From Acinetobacter apis (GTDB lineage Bacteria > Pseudomonadota > Gammaproteobacteria > Pseudomonadales > Moraxellaceae): a DNA stretch of 64,000 bases. The stretch covers positions 496,001-560,000 of the forward strand of contig NZ_FZLN01000001.1 in NCBI RefSeq assembly GCF_900197575.1. Direction: 5' to 3'. The notes beneath the pieces were generated by a model. The model did not search any database and had not been told where the DNA came from. It saw only the letters and a list, made by a program, of their open reading frames with translations. Of the stretch, positions 9,076-17,468 are shown piece after piece (position 1 is the first letter of the stretch; each line of letters opens with the position of its first letter). The translations under genes and the position numbers were made by a program.

Positions 9076-10551
9076 ATGCTTTTAGAACAAATTCTAAAAA
9101 ACCGCTTTGCTGTTGAAAGTGTTTATCGATTAGTTGCGTATATCGTTTTGTCTTTGGCGGTATTTATTTATTATTTTAATACCCCTATTCGGTTAGAATA
9201 CTTTTTAACAGCAATCGTTGCAGCTATTTTATTTCCAGTCTCTTTAAAATCATTTGATTTTTTACAACAAAAAGTCAGTGGCGATTATGCCCGCGAAGTT
9301 TTATTTGTATTTGATGTTGTCATTTCTTTCATTGCAATTGCATCAGTGCATTTTTCATTGGTGTTTAGTGGGTTAGTGATTATTGTTTTAGGTTGTATCA
9401 ATAGTTTGTCAAAAGTTTCTTTTTTGACTGCTGTTGCATCCATCATTATGGCAACGCTCACCTTGTATTTAAATGCAATTTTATTTTTTGGGTTTGATAA
9501 CTATCTAAATTCAAATAGTAAATTACTTGAAATTTACAGTTTTATTTGTTTTTCATTGTATTTAGGTTCTGGATTTTATTTGCATAAAAATTATATTGAG
9601 CATTTAAAGAAAACTAGAAATTACTATCAAGAGCAAATGAACCGTTATGTGCAGTTCTCTACCCAATTGAGCCGTTATGCATCAAAGCAGTTATGGCAGT
9701 CAATTATGAGTGGAGAAACCCAAGCCAAAATCGAATATAAAAGAAAAAAAATGACTATCTTTTTTTCAGATATACAAGGATTCACAGGGTTAGCAGAACG
9801 CTTAATTCCTGAAGACTTGGCTTTGGTATTAAACGACTACTTAAAGCACATGACTGAAATTGCCAAGAAGCATGAAGCAACATTAGATAAATTTATCGGC
9901 GATGGTGTACTCATATTTTTTGGTGATCCACAGACCAAAGGTATTGAGCAAGATGCTAAGCGTTGTATTGAAATGGCAATTACCATGCGTCAGCAAATGC
10001 ATGTCTTACGTGAGCGTTGGCTAAAAATGGGATTCCCTGAACTTCATGTGCGTATGGGGGTCAGTACAGGCTATTGTCACGTAGGGAATTATGGTTCTGA
10101 TTATCGGATGTCTTATACGGTCATTGGTCATGATGTGAATTTGGCATCTCGTTTGCAAACAGCAGCAGACATTGATGAAATTTTGATTTCAGATGCGACA
10201 TACCAACTCATCAAAGATGAATTTATTTGTATTCCCAAAGAAGCGATTCAGTTAAAAGGGGTGCAGCAAGTGATGAATGCATGGCAAGTCCTAGATAAAT
10301 ATACAGGCTTGACTTCAGAAATGCAGCAGTGGTTTGATTATGAATATAAAGGCTTTCATCTGATATTAAATTTAGAAGAAGTGCAGCATTTTGAGTATGC
10401 GAAATTGATTGCTATTTTAGAAAAAATGACCAAACGCTTAGAGCAACAAAAAGAAATGACCACAGAGCAGGGTGTGGCACGGTTAAATTTGAATGATGAA
10501 TCAATTGAAATCATTCAACCTAAACAATTACACGGTTCAAATTCAAATTAA
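9076..10551 (+). CDS. Membrane-anchored class III adenylate/guanylate cyclase
   Basis: This 491-residue protein has about six hydrophobic segments within residues 18-175, then a linker helix and a class III catalytic domain. The first metal-binding Asp is in IFFSDIQGFTG (from about residue 229). DKFIGDGVLIFFGD (271 on) carries the substrate Lys and the second metal Asp. GVSTGYCHVGNYGSDYRMSYTVIGHDVNLASRL holds the transition-state Asn/Arg region. The Lys plus Thr pattern favours cAMP rather than cGMP as product. The N-terminus resembles integral-membrane sensory modules, so activity is probably tuned by a membrane signal. I recall that a membrane-associated adenylate cyclase (CavA) has been described in A. 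baumannii, but I cannot establish identity from sequence alone. Confidence 0.88.
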   Translation: MLLEQILKNRFAVESVYRLVAYIVLSLAVFIYYFNTPIRLEYFLTAIVAAILFPVSLKSFDFLQQKVSGDYAREVLFVFDVVISFIAIASVHFSLVFSGLVIIVLGCINSLSKVSFLTAVASIIMATLTLYLNAILFFGFDNYLNSNSKLLEIYSFICFSLYLGSGFYLHKNYIEHLKKTRNYYQEQMNRYVQFSTQLSRYASKQLWQSIMSGETQAKIEYKRKKMTIFFSDIQGFTGLAERLIPEDLALVLNDYLKHMTEIAKKHEATLDKFIGDGVLIFFGDPQTKGIEQDAKRCIEMAITMRQQMHVLRERWLKMGFPELHVRMGVSTGYCHVGNYGSDYRMSYTVIGHDVNLASRLQTAADIDEILISDATYQLIKDEFICIPKEAIQLKGVQQVMNAWQVLDKYTGLTSEMQQWFDYEYKGFHLILNLEEVQHFEYAKLIAILEKMTKRLEQQKEMTTEQGVARLNLNDESIEIIQPKQLHGSNSN

Positions 10552-10569
10552 TCCATTTGAACCGTGTAA
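10528..10569. terminator. Long hairpin between the convergent cyclase and fdx genes
   Basis: Fourteen-base perfect arms (TTACACGGTTCAAA and its complement) enclose a 14-nt loop that contains the cyclase stop codon. No good T-run follows on either strand, so intrinsic termination is uncertain, but the position between convergent genes fits a shared transcript end. Confidence 0.5.
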
Positions 10570-10578
10570 AACAATTGC

Positions 10579-10917
10579 TTAATGACCTTCAGATGCATGG
10601 TTGAGCGTATACTTTGGAATCTCAACTTCTAAATCTTCATCTTCAACAATCACTTGGCATGATAAACGTGAGTCTGCTTCTAGGCCCCAAGCACGGTCTA
10701 GAAGATCGGCTTCGACATCATTCATTTCATCTAAATGATCAAAACCTTTGCGCACGACCACATGACATGTTGTGCAAGCACATGACATATCACATGCATG
10801 CTCAATTTTGACACCATTTTTTAGCAAACTTTCACATAAGTTACTGTTTTTTTCTACTTCAAACTCAGCACCTTCAGGGCAAAACTGAGCATGTGGACGA
10901 ACTTTAATACGTGGCAT
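10579..10917 (-). CDS. fdx: ISC-system [2Fe-2S] ferredoxin
   Basis: Fdx supplies electrons for iron-sulfur cluster assembly on IscU. The 112-residue protein has the adrenodoxin-type ligand set Cys42-x5-Cys48-x2-Cys51 and Cys87 (HACDMSCACTTCHVVV and SRLSCQV). It is the last gene of the isc operon, 8 bp after hscA. Cys46 is an extra cysteine inside the cluster loop, as in E. coli Fdx. Confidence 0.95.
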   Translation of the reverse strand: MPRIKVRPHAQFCPEGAEFEVEKNSNLCESLLKNGVKIEHACDMSCACTTCHVVVRKGFDHLDEMNDVEADLLDRAWGLEADSRLSCQVIVEDEDLEVEIPKYTLNHASEGH

Positions 10918-10925
10918 ATATGAAC

Positions 10926-12797
10926 CTATTTAGAACCTTGGTTTGACCAATCATCGAGTTTTGTGCCTTTTAACGCATGATCAATATGACGATTCATACG
11001 TAATGCTGCGAAGGCATCACTATATTTTTTAAGTGCTTCAACAGCACGTTCGATGGCTTCGACATCATCATGCTGAAGTTGTTGACTTAACTGGCTTTCT
11101 GCCTGTTGCATCGCACTTTGCTGTTCTGGTGAAAGCAAATCAGCGTCAACTTTGAACGCCTGCTGTAAAGCTTCTAACTCACGCTGAGCTTCTACTTTTG
11201 TTTCAGCCAAATGACGTAAGTTTTTATCTTCTTCTGCATATTGGAAGCCTTCAATGAGTAAGCGTTCCATATCAGAATCAGACAATCCATAAGATGGTTT
11301 GATGTCAATATGTGCCTGAACATTGGATGTGGTTTCACGTGCAGAAACAGCCAATAATCCATCTGCATCAACTTGAAAAGTGACTTCAATGCGTGCTTGA
11401 CCTGCGGTCATTGGTGGAATACCGCGTAAGGTAAATTGACCGAGTGATCGGCAATGCTCAACTAAATCTCGCTCACCTTGAACGACATGAATCAGCATTG
11501 CAGTTTGGCCATCTTGATATGTCGTGAACTCTTGGCGTCGTGCAACAGGAATTGCAGTATTTCTAGAAATAACACGTTCAACAAGCCCACCCATGGTTTC
11601 TAGCCCCAAAGACAGTGGTGTTACATCGAGCAATAAAGCATCTTGACTACTGTTTCCGATCAATTGATTGGCTGTGATTGATGCACCAATTGCAACCACT
11701 TCATCAGGATTAATGGTACACAGTGGTTGTTGTGCAAATACCTGTTCAACAGTTTGTTGTACAGCATAAGAGCGCGTAGAACCACCGACCAAAATTACAT
11801 TTTGAATATCGGTAAGTTCAAGTTTGGCATCACGTAAAACACGTTTACAAACACTGATAGTACGATCAAGCGCGACTTGAATGATCTGCTCAAATGTTGC
11901 TCGGTCAAGTGTAACTGTTTGAGACAACAATGTTATTGCTGTTTCAGTGTGTTCAGACAATGCTTCTTTTGCTTTTTTTGCAGCAATTAAGAATTCTGCA
12001 TATTGCTCATTATTAAGTGTTTCAATGGCAAACGTCTGCTTTAACCATTTCACAATTAAACGATCTAGATCATCACCACCTAGCGCAGTATGACCACCTG
12101 TGGCTAAAACCTCGAATACGCCTTGCGAAAATCTTAAAATAGAAACATCAAACGTTCCACCGCCTAAGTCGTACACCACATAATTGGCATCTACTGATAA
12201 ATCTGTGGTTTGATCTAGTCCATACGCGACTGCTGCGGCAGTTGGTTCATTCAATAAACGCAGTACATTTAAACCTGCCAATTGTGCTGCATCACGCGTT
12301 GCTTGACGTTGTGCTTCATCAAAATAGGCAGGTACTGTGATTACAGCACCTTGAATAGGGTGTTTTAAGCTGTCTTCGGCACGAACTCTTAATTGTTTAA
12401 GTAAATCTGCTGAAATTTCTACTGGCGTTTTTGCACCTGCTGCTGTTTGGAAAGTAGGCATTTCATGCTCACCACCAATTAAAGCATATGGGTGTTGAAA
12501 CTTTATATCTGCCTTGGAACGGCCCATAAAACGTTTCACAGAAACAATAGTATTTTCAGCATCTTGAACTAAAAATTCTTGAGCATCATAACCATAGCGC
12601 GTGGCATGCGGATTTTGGTCATAATGGACAATTGATGGGAGTAAAACGCGTCCTCGGTCATCTTGCAGGACTTTGGCTTGACCTGACAGTACAGTGGCAA
12701 CCAATGAATGTGTTGTTCCTAAATCAATACCAATTGCAATACGGTGTTGATGTGGTGCACTTGATTGTCCTGGTTCTGCGATTTGCAAGAGGGCCAT
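10926..12797 (-). CDS. hscA: Hsp70-family chaperone HscA
   Basis: HscA is the specialised Hsp70 that, with HscB, promotes cluster release from IscU by binding its LPPVK loop. The 623-residue protein starts with a short extension and then has the phosphate-1 motif [12 protein letters not shown] (Asp25). [13 protein letters not shown] and [15 protein letters not shown] are further ATPase motifs, and a complete substrate-binding domain and lid follow. Length matches E. coli HscA (616). It lies between hscB (28 bp upstream) and fdx. Confidence 0.96.
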   Translation of the reverse strand: MALLQIAEPGQSSAPHQHRIAIGIDLGTTHSLVATVLSGQAKVLQDDRGRVLLPSIVHYDQNPHATRYGYDAQEFLVQDAENTIVSVKRFMGRSKADIKFQHPYALIGGEHEMPTFQTAAGAKTPVEISADLLKQLRVRAEDSLKHPIQGAVITVPAYFDEAQRQATRDAAQLAGLNVLRLLNEPTAAAVAYGLDQTTDLSVDANYVVYDLGGGTFDVSILRFSQGVFEVLATGGHTALGGDDLDRLIVKWLKQTFAIETLNNEQYAEFLIAAKKAKEALSEHTETAITLLSQTVTLDRATFEQIIQVALDRTISVCKRVLRDAKLELTDIQNVILVGGSTRSYAVQQTVEQVFAQQPLCTINPDEVVAIGASITANQLIGNSSQDALLLDVTPLSLGLETMGGLVERVISRNTAIPVARRQEFTTYQDGQTAMLIHVVQGERDLVEHCRSLGQFTLRGIPPMTAGQARIEVTFQVDADGLLAVSARETTSNVQAHIDIKPSYGLSDSDMERLLIEGFQYAEEDKNLRHLAETKVEAQRELEALQQAFKVDADLLSPEQQSAMQQAESQLSQQLQHDDVEAIERAVEALKKYSDAFAALRMNRHIDHALKGTKLDDWSNQGSK

Positions 12798-12825
12798 GTA
12801 TTAAACATCCTTAATATTTGAGCAG

Positions 12826-13335
12826 TTAAAAGTCATCATTGAGATCAAAGTCATCAAGTAGTCGTTCTTCTGCTTTGTCGATATCATTTAAAACGCGCTG
12901 GAAAAACTGTAATTTTCTTACTGTTTCTTGTGCAGCATCCCATGTTTTGGCATGGTATTGGGTTTTAAAATCTTGGCTTAAATCGACAATATGTTGGCGA
13001 ATTTCTTGTTTTAATGCACTCAGTTGTTCAGCAGATTGCGCATCATCTAAGCGTTCTCTTAAATCAAGCGCGGATTGTAAGAAATCAAAATCATGAATGG
13101 ATTGTTCTAAACCTTGATCCTGTTGCACCAATTTTAACAAATAACCTGCACGTGAATCAATTTGAGACAGTGTGTTATACGCTTGGTTAATTTCACTTGA
13201 TTTAATTAAAGCAAAATTTTTATCTTCTACGCGATCAGGATGATATTGCTGTTGTAGTTTGAGCGATTGTGCTTTGAGTGTTGCTTGATCAATGTCTAAT
13301 TCAACAGGAAGATTGAACAGTTCATAGTAATTCAT
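12826..13335 (-). CDS. hscB: J-domain co-chaperone HscB
   Basis: HscB delivers IscU to HscA and stimulates its ATPase. The 169-residue protein has an N-terminal J domain starting MNYYELFNLP, with the invariant His32-Pro33-Asp34 in QQQYHPDRVEDK, and a C-terminal three-helix domain that binds IscU. Size is like E. coli HscB (171). A strong 16-bp hairpin separates it from iscA upstream, which may uncouple the chaperone half of the operon from the assembly half. Confidence 0.95.
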   Translation of the reverse strand: MNYYELFNLPVELDIDQATLKAQSLKLQQQYHPDRVEDKNFALIKSSEINQAYNTLSQIDSRAGYLLKLVQQDQGLEQSIHDFDFLQSALDLRERLDDAQSAEQLSALKQEIRQHIVDLSQDFKTQYHAKTWDAAQETVRKLQFFQRVLNDIDKAEERLLDDFDLNDDF

Positions 13336-13351
13336 AAGTTAACCCAATAAT

Positions 13352-13387
13352 AAAATGAATCAATAAATGGTTTTATTGATTCATTTT
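13352..13387 (-). terminator. Perfect 16-bp hairpin between iscA and hscB
   Basis: AAAATGAATCAATAAA pairs perfectly with its downstream complement across a 4-nt loop. On the transcribed strand the second arm ends in TTTT and is followed by ATTATTG. It may act as a partial terminator or as an RNA-processing and stability element inside the isc operon. Confidence 0.6.
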
Positions 13388-13408
13388 GGTCAGAACAAGG
13401 GAAGGTGA

Positions 13409-13729
13409 TTAGACTGTGAAAGACTCACCACAACCACATTCACCTTTTTTATTTGGATTGCTAAATTCAAAGCCTTCATTTAAACCATTTTTCGCATAAT
13501 CCATTTCTAAACCATCTAAATAGACTAAGCTTTTTGGATCAATAAATACTTTGACCCCAAATTGTTCAAACACTTGATCATGTGAGTCAATCTCATCAAC
13601 AAACTCAAGAACATAAGCTAAGCCTGAGCAACCTGAAGTTTTCACGCCCACGCGAATGCCTTCACCCTTACCACGGTTTTGCAGGTAGTTGCTGATATGA
13701 GTTGCTGCACTTTCGGTTAAGTGAATCAT
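13409..13729 (-). CDS. iscA: A-type iron-sulfur carrier IscA
   Basis: IscA carries or donates Fe-S clusters to apo-proteins. The 106-residue protein has the three conserved cysteines of A-type carriers: Cys34 in SGCSGLAY, and Cys98 and Cys100 in [11 protein letters not shown]. It lies 18 bp after iscU. The C-G-C-G-E-S-F tail and the operon place it as IscA rather than ErpA or SufA. Confidence 0.96.
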   Translation of the reverse strand: MIHLTESAATHISNYLQNRGKGEGIRVGVKTSGCSGLAYVLEFVDEIDSHDQVFEQFGVKVFIDPKSLVYLDGLEMDYAKNGLNEGFEFSNPNKKGECGCGESFTV

Positions 13730-13747
13730 GAAAACTCCAATTCTCGG

Positions 13748-14134
13748 TTATGCGCTAGCTTTTTTTGCGCGAAAATCTTCAATCGCCGCTTTAATTGCAT
13801 CTTCTGCAAGTACTGAACAGTGTACTTTCACAGGAGGTAGAGCAAGTTCAGTTGCAATATCAATGTTCTTAATGGCTTGTGCTTCATCTAAAGTTTTACC
13901 TTTAAGCCATTCAGTCACTAAAGAGCTTGAAGCAATGGCAGAACCACAACCATAAGTTTTGAATAATGCTTGTTCAATAATACCGTCATCATTCACTTGA
14001 ATTTGTAAACGCATCACGTCGCCACATGCTGGTGCACCCACCATGCCTGTACCTACGTTTTCTGCATTTTTATCTAAAACGCCCACATTACGTGGATTTT
14101 CATAATGATCGATTACTTTTTCGCTATATGCCAT
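13748..14134 (-). CDS. iscU: Fe-S cluster scaffold IscU
   Basis: IscU is the scaffold on which IscS-derived sulfur and iron are assembled. The 128-residue protein has ligands Cys37 and Asp39 (GAPACGDVM), Cys63 (YGCGSAIASSS) and Cys106, and the HscA-recognition loop LPPVK at residues 99-103. All match E. coli IscU position for position. It lies 72 bp after iscS. Confidence 0.98.
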   Translation of the reverse strand: MAYSEKVIDHYENPRNVGVLDKNAENVGTGMVGAPACGDVMRLQIQVNDDGIIEQALFKTYGCGSAIASSSLVTEWLKGKTLDEAQAIKNIDIATELALPPVKVHCSVLAEDAIKAAIEDFRAKKASA

Positions 14135-14206
14135 GATATTTCTCCTGACCTGGGGCTCACCTAGGTATGTATAACTGTAATGAAAAGGGGAGTACTGATT
14201 TAAAAA

Positions 14207-15424
14207 TCAGTGCTCATTCCATTCAACGGTTGACAGATCAATGCCTTCTTTGAACATATCCCAAAGCGGAGAAAGCTCGCGAAGTTTATTTACTGCAGTT
14301 TTGGTGATCGCAATAATATGATCAATATCTTCTTCTGTGGTGTACTTACCAAAGCTAAAACGAATTGAGCTATGAGCAAGTTCATCAGACAATCCAAGTG
14401 CACGAAGCACATAAGATGGTTCAAGCGTTGCCGATGTACATGCAGAACCGCTTGATACAGAGATATCTTTTAATGCCATCATCAATGATTCACCTTCAAC
14501 AAAGTTGAAGCTGACATTTAAATAGTTCGCCACGTTGTATACAGGGTGGCCATTTAAAAATACTTGCTCTAAGTCTTGTAAGCCATTCCATAAACGGTCA
14601 CGTAATACACGTAAACGTTTTTGTTCTGACTCTAAGTTCTTACCTGCAAGTTCGAATGCTTCACCCATACCTACAATTTGGTGTGTCGGCAATGTGCCTG
14701 AACGCATACCGCGCTCATGACCGCCACCATGCATTTGTGCTTTTAGGCGAACACGTGGTTTGCGGCGTACATATAATGCACCAATACCTTTTGGACCATA
14801 TGCTTTATGCGCTGAAAAGCTCATTAAATCAATTTTCATGGCTTCTAAATCAATTGCTACTTTACCTGCTGCTTGTGCTGCATCAACATGGAACAATGTT
14901 TTGTTCGCACGTGTCAGCTCACCAATCGCAGCAACATCTGTAATTGTACCAATTTCATTGTTCACCATAAGGAGCGAGACTAAAATGGTGTCTGGGCGTA
15001 AAACATCAGCAACCATTTGTGGTGTAATCAAACCTGTTTTTGCTTCAGGTTCGATATAGGTGATCTCAAAACCTTCAGATTCAAGTTCACGACATGCATC
15101 AAGTACTGCTTTATGTTCAATTTTGCTAGTGACAATGTGCTTGCCTTTATTGGCATAGAACTGTGCAACACCTTTTAGTGCGAGGTTGTCTGCTTCAGTT
15201 GCACCTGATGTCCAAATGATTTCTCTTGGATCTGCGTTGACAAGTTTAGCCACTTGTTCACGCGCGTATTCTACTTTTTCTTCAGCTTGCCAACCATGTG
15301 CATGTGAACGCGACGCTGGGTTACCGAAATTACCCTCGTAGGTTAAACATTCCATCATGCGCTCAGCAACAAGCGGATCTACGGGAGTGGTTGCTGCATA
15401 ATCGAGATATATTGGACGTTTCAT
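14207..15424 (-). CDS. iscS: Cysteine desulfurase IscS
   Basis: IscS is the PLP-dependent enzyme that removes sulfur from cysteine for Fe-S clusters, thio-tRNA and cofactors. The start at 15424 ([17 protein letters not shown], with AGGT upstream) gives 405 residues against 404 in E. coli. A longer open frame reaching 15511 overlaps iscR and lacks family support. The PLP lysine lies in [14 protein letters not shown], and the catalytic Cys loop is [17 protein letters not shown]. Its start codon follows the iscR stop by 2 bases, so translation is probably coupled. Confidence 0.97.
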   Translation of the reverse strand: MKRPIYLDYAATTPVDPLVAERMMECLTYEGNFGNPASRSHAHGWQAEEKVEYAREQVAKLVNADPREIIWTSGATEADNLALKGVAQFYANKGKHIVTSKIEHKAVLDACRELESEGFEITYIEPEAKTGLITPQMVADVLRPDTILVSLLMVNNEIGTITDVAAIGELTRANKTLFHVDAAQAAGKVAIDLEAMKIDLMSFSAHKAYGPKGIGALYVRRKPRVRLKAQMHGGGHERGMRSGTLPTHQIVGMGEAFELAGKNLESEQKRLRVLRDRLWNGLQDLEQVFLNGHPVYNVANYLNVSFNFVEGESLMMALKDISVSSGSACTSATLEPSYVLRALGLSDELAHSSIRFSFGKYTTEEDIDHIIAITKTAVNKLRELSPLWDMFKEGIDLSTVEWNEH

Positions 15425-15426
15425 GT

Positions 15427-15900
15427 TTAAATACCTGTAGCCGATAAAAAGGCTGAATCGAGATTTACTGATTTTTGGCGAATAGCTACTGTTTGTACGT
15501 TTTCTCTGCAAATTAAGTCAGCAAGTGATATTTTTGCTAAATAATCTGCAATATGTAGAGAAAGGTCTTGCCACAGGTCATGTGTTAAACACATTGCGCC
15601 ATTTTGGCAATTTCCTTTGTGATCACAGCGTGTTGCATCTACAGTTTCATTCACTGCTTCAATAATTTCTAGCATAGTGATTTGGTCTGCGCTTTTTGCG
15701 AGATGGTAGCCTCCATTTGCCCCACGGACGCTCGCTACAAGACCATGTCGCTTTAATTTAGCGAAAAGTTGTTCCAAATAGGCAACTGAGATGGTTTGAC
15801 GATTGGCAATTTCAGCCAATGTAATGGTTCTCTCAGCAGGTTGCAGAGCAATGTCAAGAAGGGCAGTCACTGCGTAGCGACCGCGAGTTGTTAAGCGCAT
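15427..15900 (-). CDS. iscR: Fe-S cluster-sensing transcription factor IscR
   Basis: IscR is an Rrf2-family regulator that represses the isc operon when it carries a [2Fe-2S] cluster. From the ATG at 15900 ([19 protein letters not shown]) the protein has 157 residues. It has an N-terminal winged helix and cluster ligands Cys92, Cys98 and Cys104 with His107, in the same numbering as E. coli IscR. The frame continues upstream to 15963, but that extension would run through the promoter and operator. It is the first gene of the operon and is autoregulated by the site upstream. Confidence 0.96.
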   Translation of the reverse strand: MRLTTRGRYAVTALLDIALQPAERTITLAEIANRQTISVAYLEQLFAKLKRHGLVASVRGANGGYHLAKSADQITMLEIIEAVNETVDATRCDHKGNCQNGAMCLTHDLWQDLSLHIADYLAKISLADLICRENVQTVAIRQKSVNLDSAFLSATGI

Positions 15901-15934
15901 GACTCGGTACACATTGGTTAGACTAGATAATTGA

Positions 15935-15966
15935 ATTTTATGAATCCTGACTAAATTAGTCAAGTT
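15935..15966 (-). promoter_or_regulatory. isc operon promoter with overlapping IscR-type operator
   Basis: On the minus strand TTGACT (15963-15958) and TAAAAT (15940-15935) are spaced by exactly 17 bp. The -35 lies inside a perfect 7-1-7 dyad, TGACTAA / TTAGTCA (15948-15962), followed by GG. It resembles type 1 IscR sites of E. coli (TTGACT..TTTAGTCRGG). Binding here would block RNA polymerase, which fits feedback repression of the isc operon by holo-IscR. Confidence 0.78.
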
Positions 15967-16008
15967 TTACTGCTGTAAAAATATGTATTCGAGCAATAAA
16001 TGTGTAAC

Positions 16009-16653
16009 TTAATTGACATATTGATAAATGAGCATGGCAATCAAGACCAAAATGGTCAATGAAAAAAGCAAATATACTGTTTTTTGTTTCCGTTCTAGGT
16101 GACGGATACGGTTTTTAAATTGTTTATTTTCAACATATAAGTTATCAATTTTTAAACGCTGAGTATCAATTTTTTCAAGTAACCCTGACACACGTACAGG
16201 CGATGCTGTAAATTCTTTTTGTGGATGTGCTGTTGTTACCCATTTTTTCCAATCGGTTGCCAATTGTGGAAGAGACAGCGCCAATAATAAATCACGCATT
16301 TGATCTTTTTCAGTTTGATTGGCATAAATTTTAATGGCACGAATACTTTTTTGATGACCCAAAACCAAGGCCTGAAAGTAACCAAAAATCGTACTGCTCA
16401 TTTCAAGCGCAATGGCTGTTTTTGGCGCTTCAGTGTTAAACAAGATCCCTTTGTCTGAAAATACCAAATAAAAGTCAATGTAAGGTATATAGCAATTTAC
16501 TTTAATCACCGCGTTTTTCTCAAAAAAAATAGCAGCTTGCTTTTTGGCAAAATCATCATGCTTAAATACGAAACTGTAGAAGGTTTCTAAACCAATCATG
16601 GTTAAATTGAGCAACAAATGCGATTGTTCTTGTTTTTGCTGCGCTGAATTCAT
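16009..16653 (-). CDS. Unknown tail-anchored membrane protein upstream of iscR
   Basis: I do not recognise this 214-residue protein. The N-terminal 150 residues look soluble and globular. Residues about 150-188 are rich in charged and heptad-like residues (LLEKIDTQRLKIDNLYVENKQFKNRIRHLERK), suggesting a coiled coil. Residues about 190-212 form one hydrophobic helix (VYLLFSLTILVLIAMLIYQY) with only two residues after it, which is a C-tail anchor with the N-domain in the cytoplasm. The middle part weakly recalls SCP2-like lipid-binding proteins, but this is impressionistic. It is transcribed towards iscR, 108 bp away, and may have its own promoter in the 413-bp gap that follows. Confidence 0.7.
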   Translation of the reverse strand: MNSAQQKQEQSHLLLNLTMIGLETFYSFVFKHDDFAKKQAAIFFEKNAVIKVNCYIPYIDFYLVFSDKGILFNTEAPKTAIALEMSSTIFGYFQALVLGHQKSIRAIKIYANQTEKDQMRDLLLALSLPQLATDWKKWVTTAHPQKEFTASPVRVSGLLEKIDTQRLKIDNLYVENKQFKNRIRHLERKQKTVYLLFSLTILVLIAMLIYQYVN

Positions 16654-17066
16654 GATGTCACTTCCTTTGCTGCGATTTCATCTGTAACGAAGAATTTTGA
16701 CTTCGTTTTTTATTTCAAGTTTAAAATAAAAGTTAAGTTGTTCAATCAATACATGACTTTGCTGCACTAGATTAACATTTATATTATAAAGGATACAGCC
16801 TGCGCTTGAGTTTAATCTTGTTATTGATTGAGTATGTATGGATATATTTTGTGTCAATCGTATTGGTATCGCAAACACCGATCTGCCTTAGCTTAGCAGG
16901 ATAACGTGATAAATATTGTTCAGATTGGCATTTTTTTTGACTTTTTAAATAAATTTGCGACAAAAGCAATTCATGAGTATTGCGTTCCCCCCTAAAGCAT
17001 TGCTATAAAGGCACTTGAGTAAGATACTAGATCTTTAATAAACGAAATTAAGAGGACATCACCTTC
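16654..17066. other. 413-bp AT-rich intergenic region upstream of hupB
   Basis: This divergent gap lies between the tail-anchored protein gene and hupB. The short frames in it have no visible family features and poor start sites. A possible -10 for hupB is TATAAA at 17004-17009 with TTGCGT 18 bp upstream, but the match is modest. The hupB Shine-Dalgarno is AAGAGGA at about 17050. Confidence 0.5.
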
Positions 17067-17339
17067 ATGAATAAATCAGAATTAATCGATGCAATTGCAA
17101 AGAATGGGGGATTATCTAAAATTGACGCTGGGAAAGCTTTAGATGCGACAATTACATCAATTACAGATGCATTGAAAAGCGGTGATACAGTCACTTTAGT
17201 TGGTTTTGGTACTTTTAACGTAAAAGAACGTGCAGCACGTACAGGCCGTAACCCAAAAACAGGTGAAGAGCTTCAAATTAAAGCAAGCAAAGTACCAAGC
17301 TTTAAAGCAGGTAAAGGTTTAAAAGATTCTGTTGCATAA
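17067..17339 (+). CDS. hupB: DNA-binding protein HU-beta
   Basis: HU is a small nucleoid protein that bends DNA. The 90-residue sequence [20 protein letters not shown], with [24 protein letters not shown] and the DNA-intercalating R-N-P arm, is unmistakably HU. It lies upstream of ppiD, the same neighbour order as in E. coli (hupB-ppiD), but a strong terminator separates them. Confidence 0.96.
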   Translation: MNKSELIDAIAKNGGLSKIDAGKALDATITSITDALKSGDTVTLVGFGTFNVKERAARTGRNPKTGEELQIKASKVPSFKAGKGLKDSVA

Positions 17340-17352
17340 GTGCAATAGGAAT

Positions 17353-17379
17353 AAAAGCGCGCCAACGGGCGCGTTTTTT
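17353..17379 (+). terminator. Rho-independent terminator of hupB
   Basis: The stem CGCGCC / GGCGCG with loop AACG is followed by TTTTTT. It ends the hupB transcript before ppiD. Confidence 0.9.
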
Positions 17380-17468
17380 ATGTGAAAGGCTGAAAAAGAC
17401 AAATCAATGCATTCATTCATGGGTTGATTTCAGTTAGAATTGCACGCAAATAAGATATTGGAATACTT

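Noticed and set aside
11325-11350. parS-like sequence GGTTTCACGTGCAGAAAC in hscA
   Set aside because: It has extra bases in the right half and does not fit the 16-bp parS palindrome; probably chance within a coding region.
15425-15511. N-terminal extension of iscS
   Set aside because: The extension overlaps iscR and lacks homology. The start at 15424 gives the E. coli-like length.
16834-16896. 20-codon frame rich in Tyr upstream of hupB, resembling a leader peptide
   Set aside because: No terminator or exclusive pairing follows and no ribosome binding site is visible.
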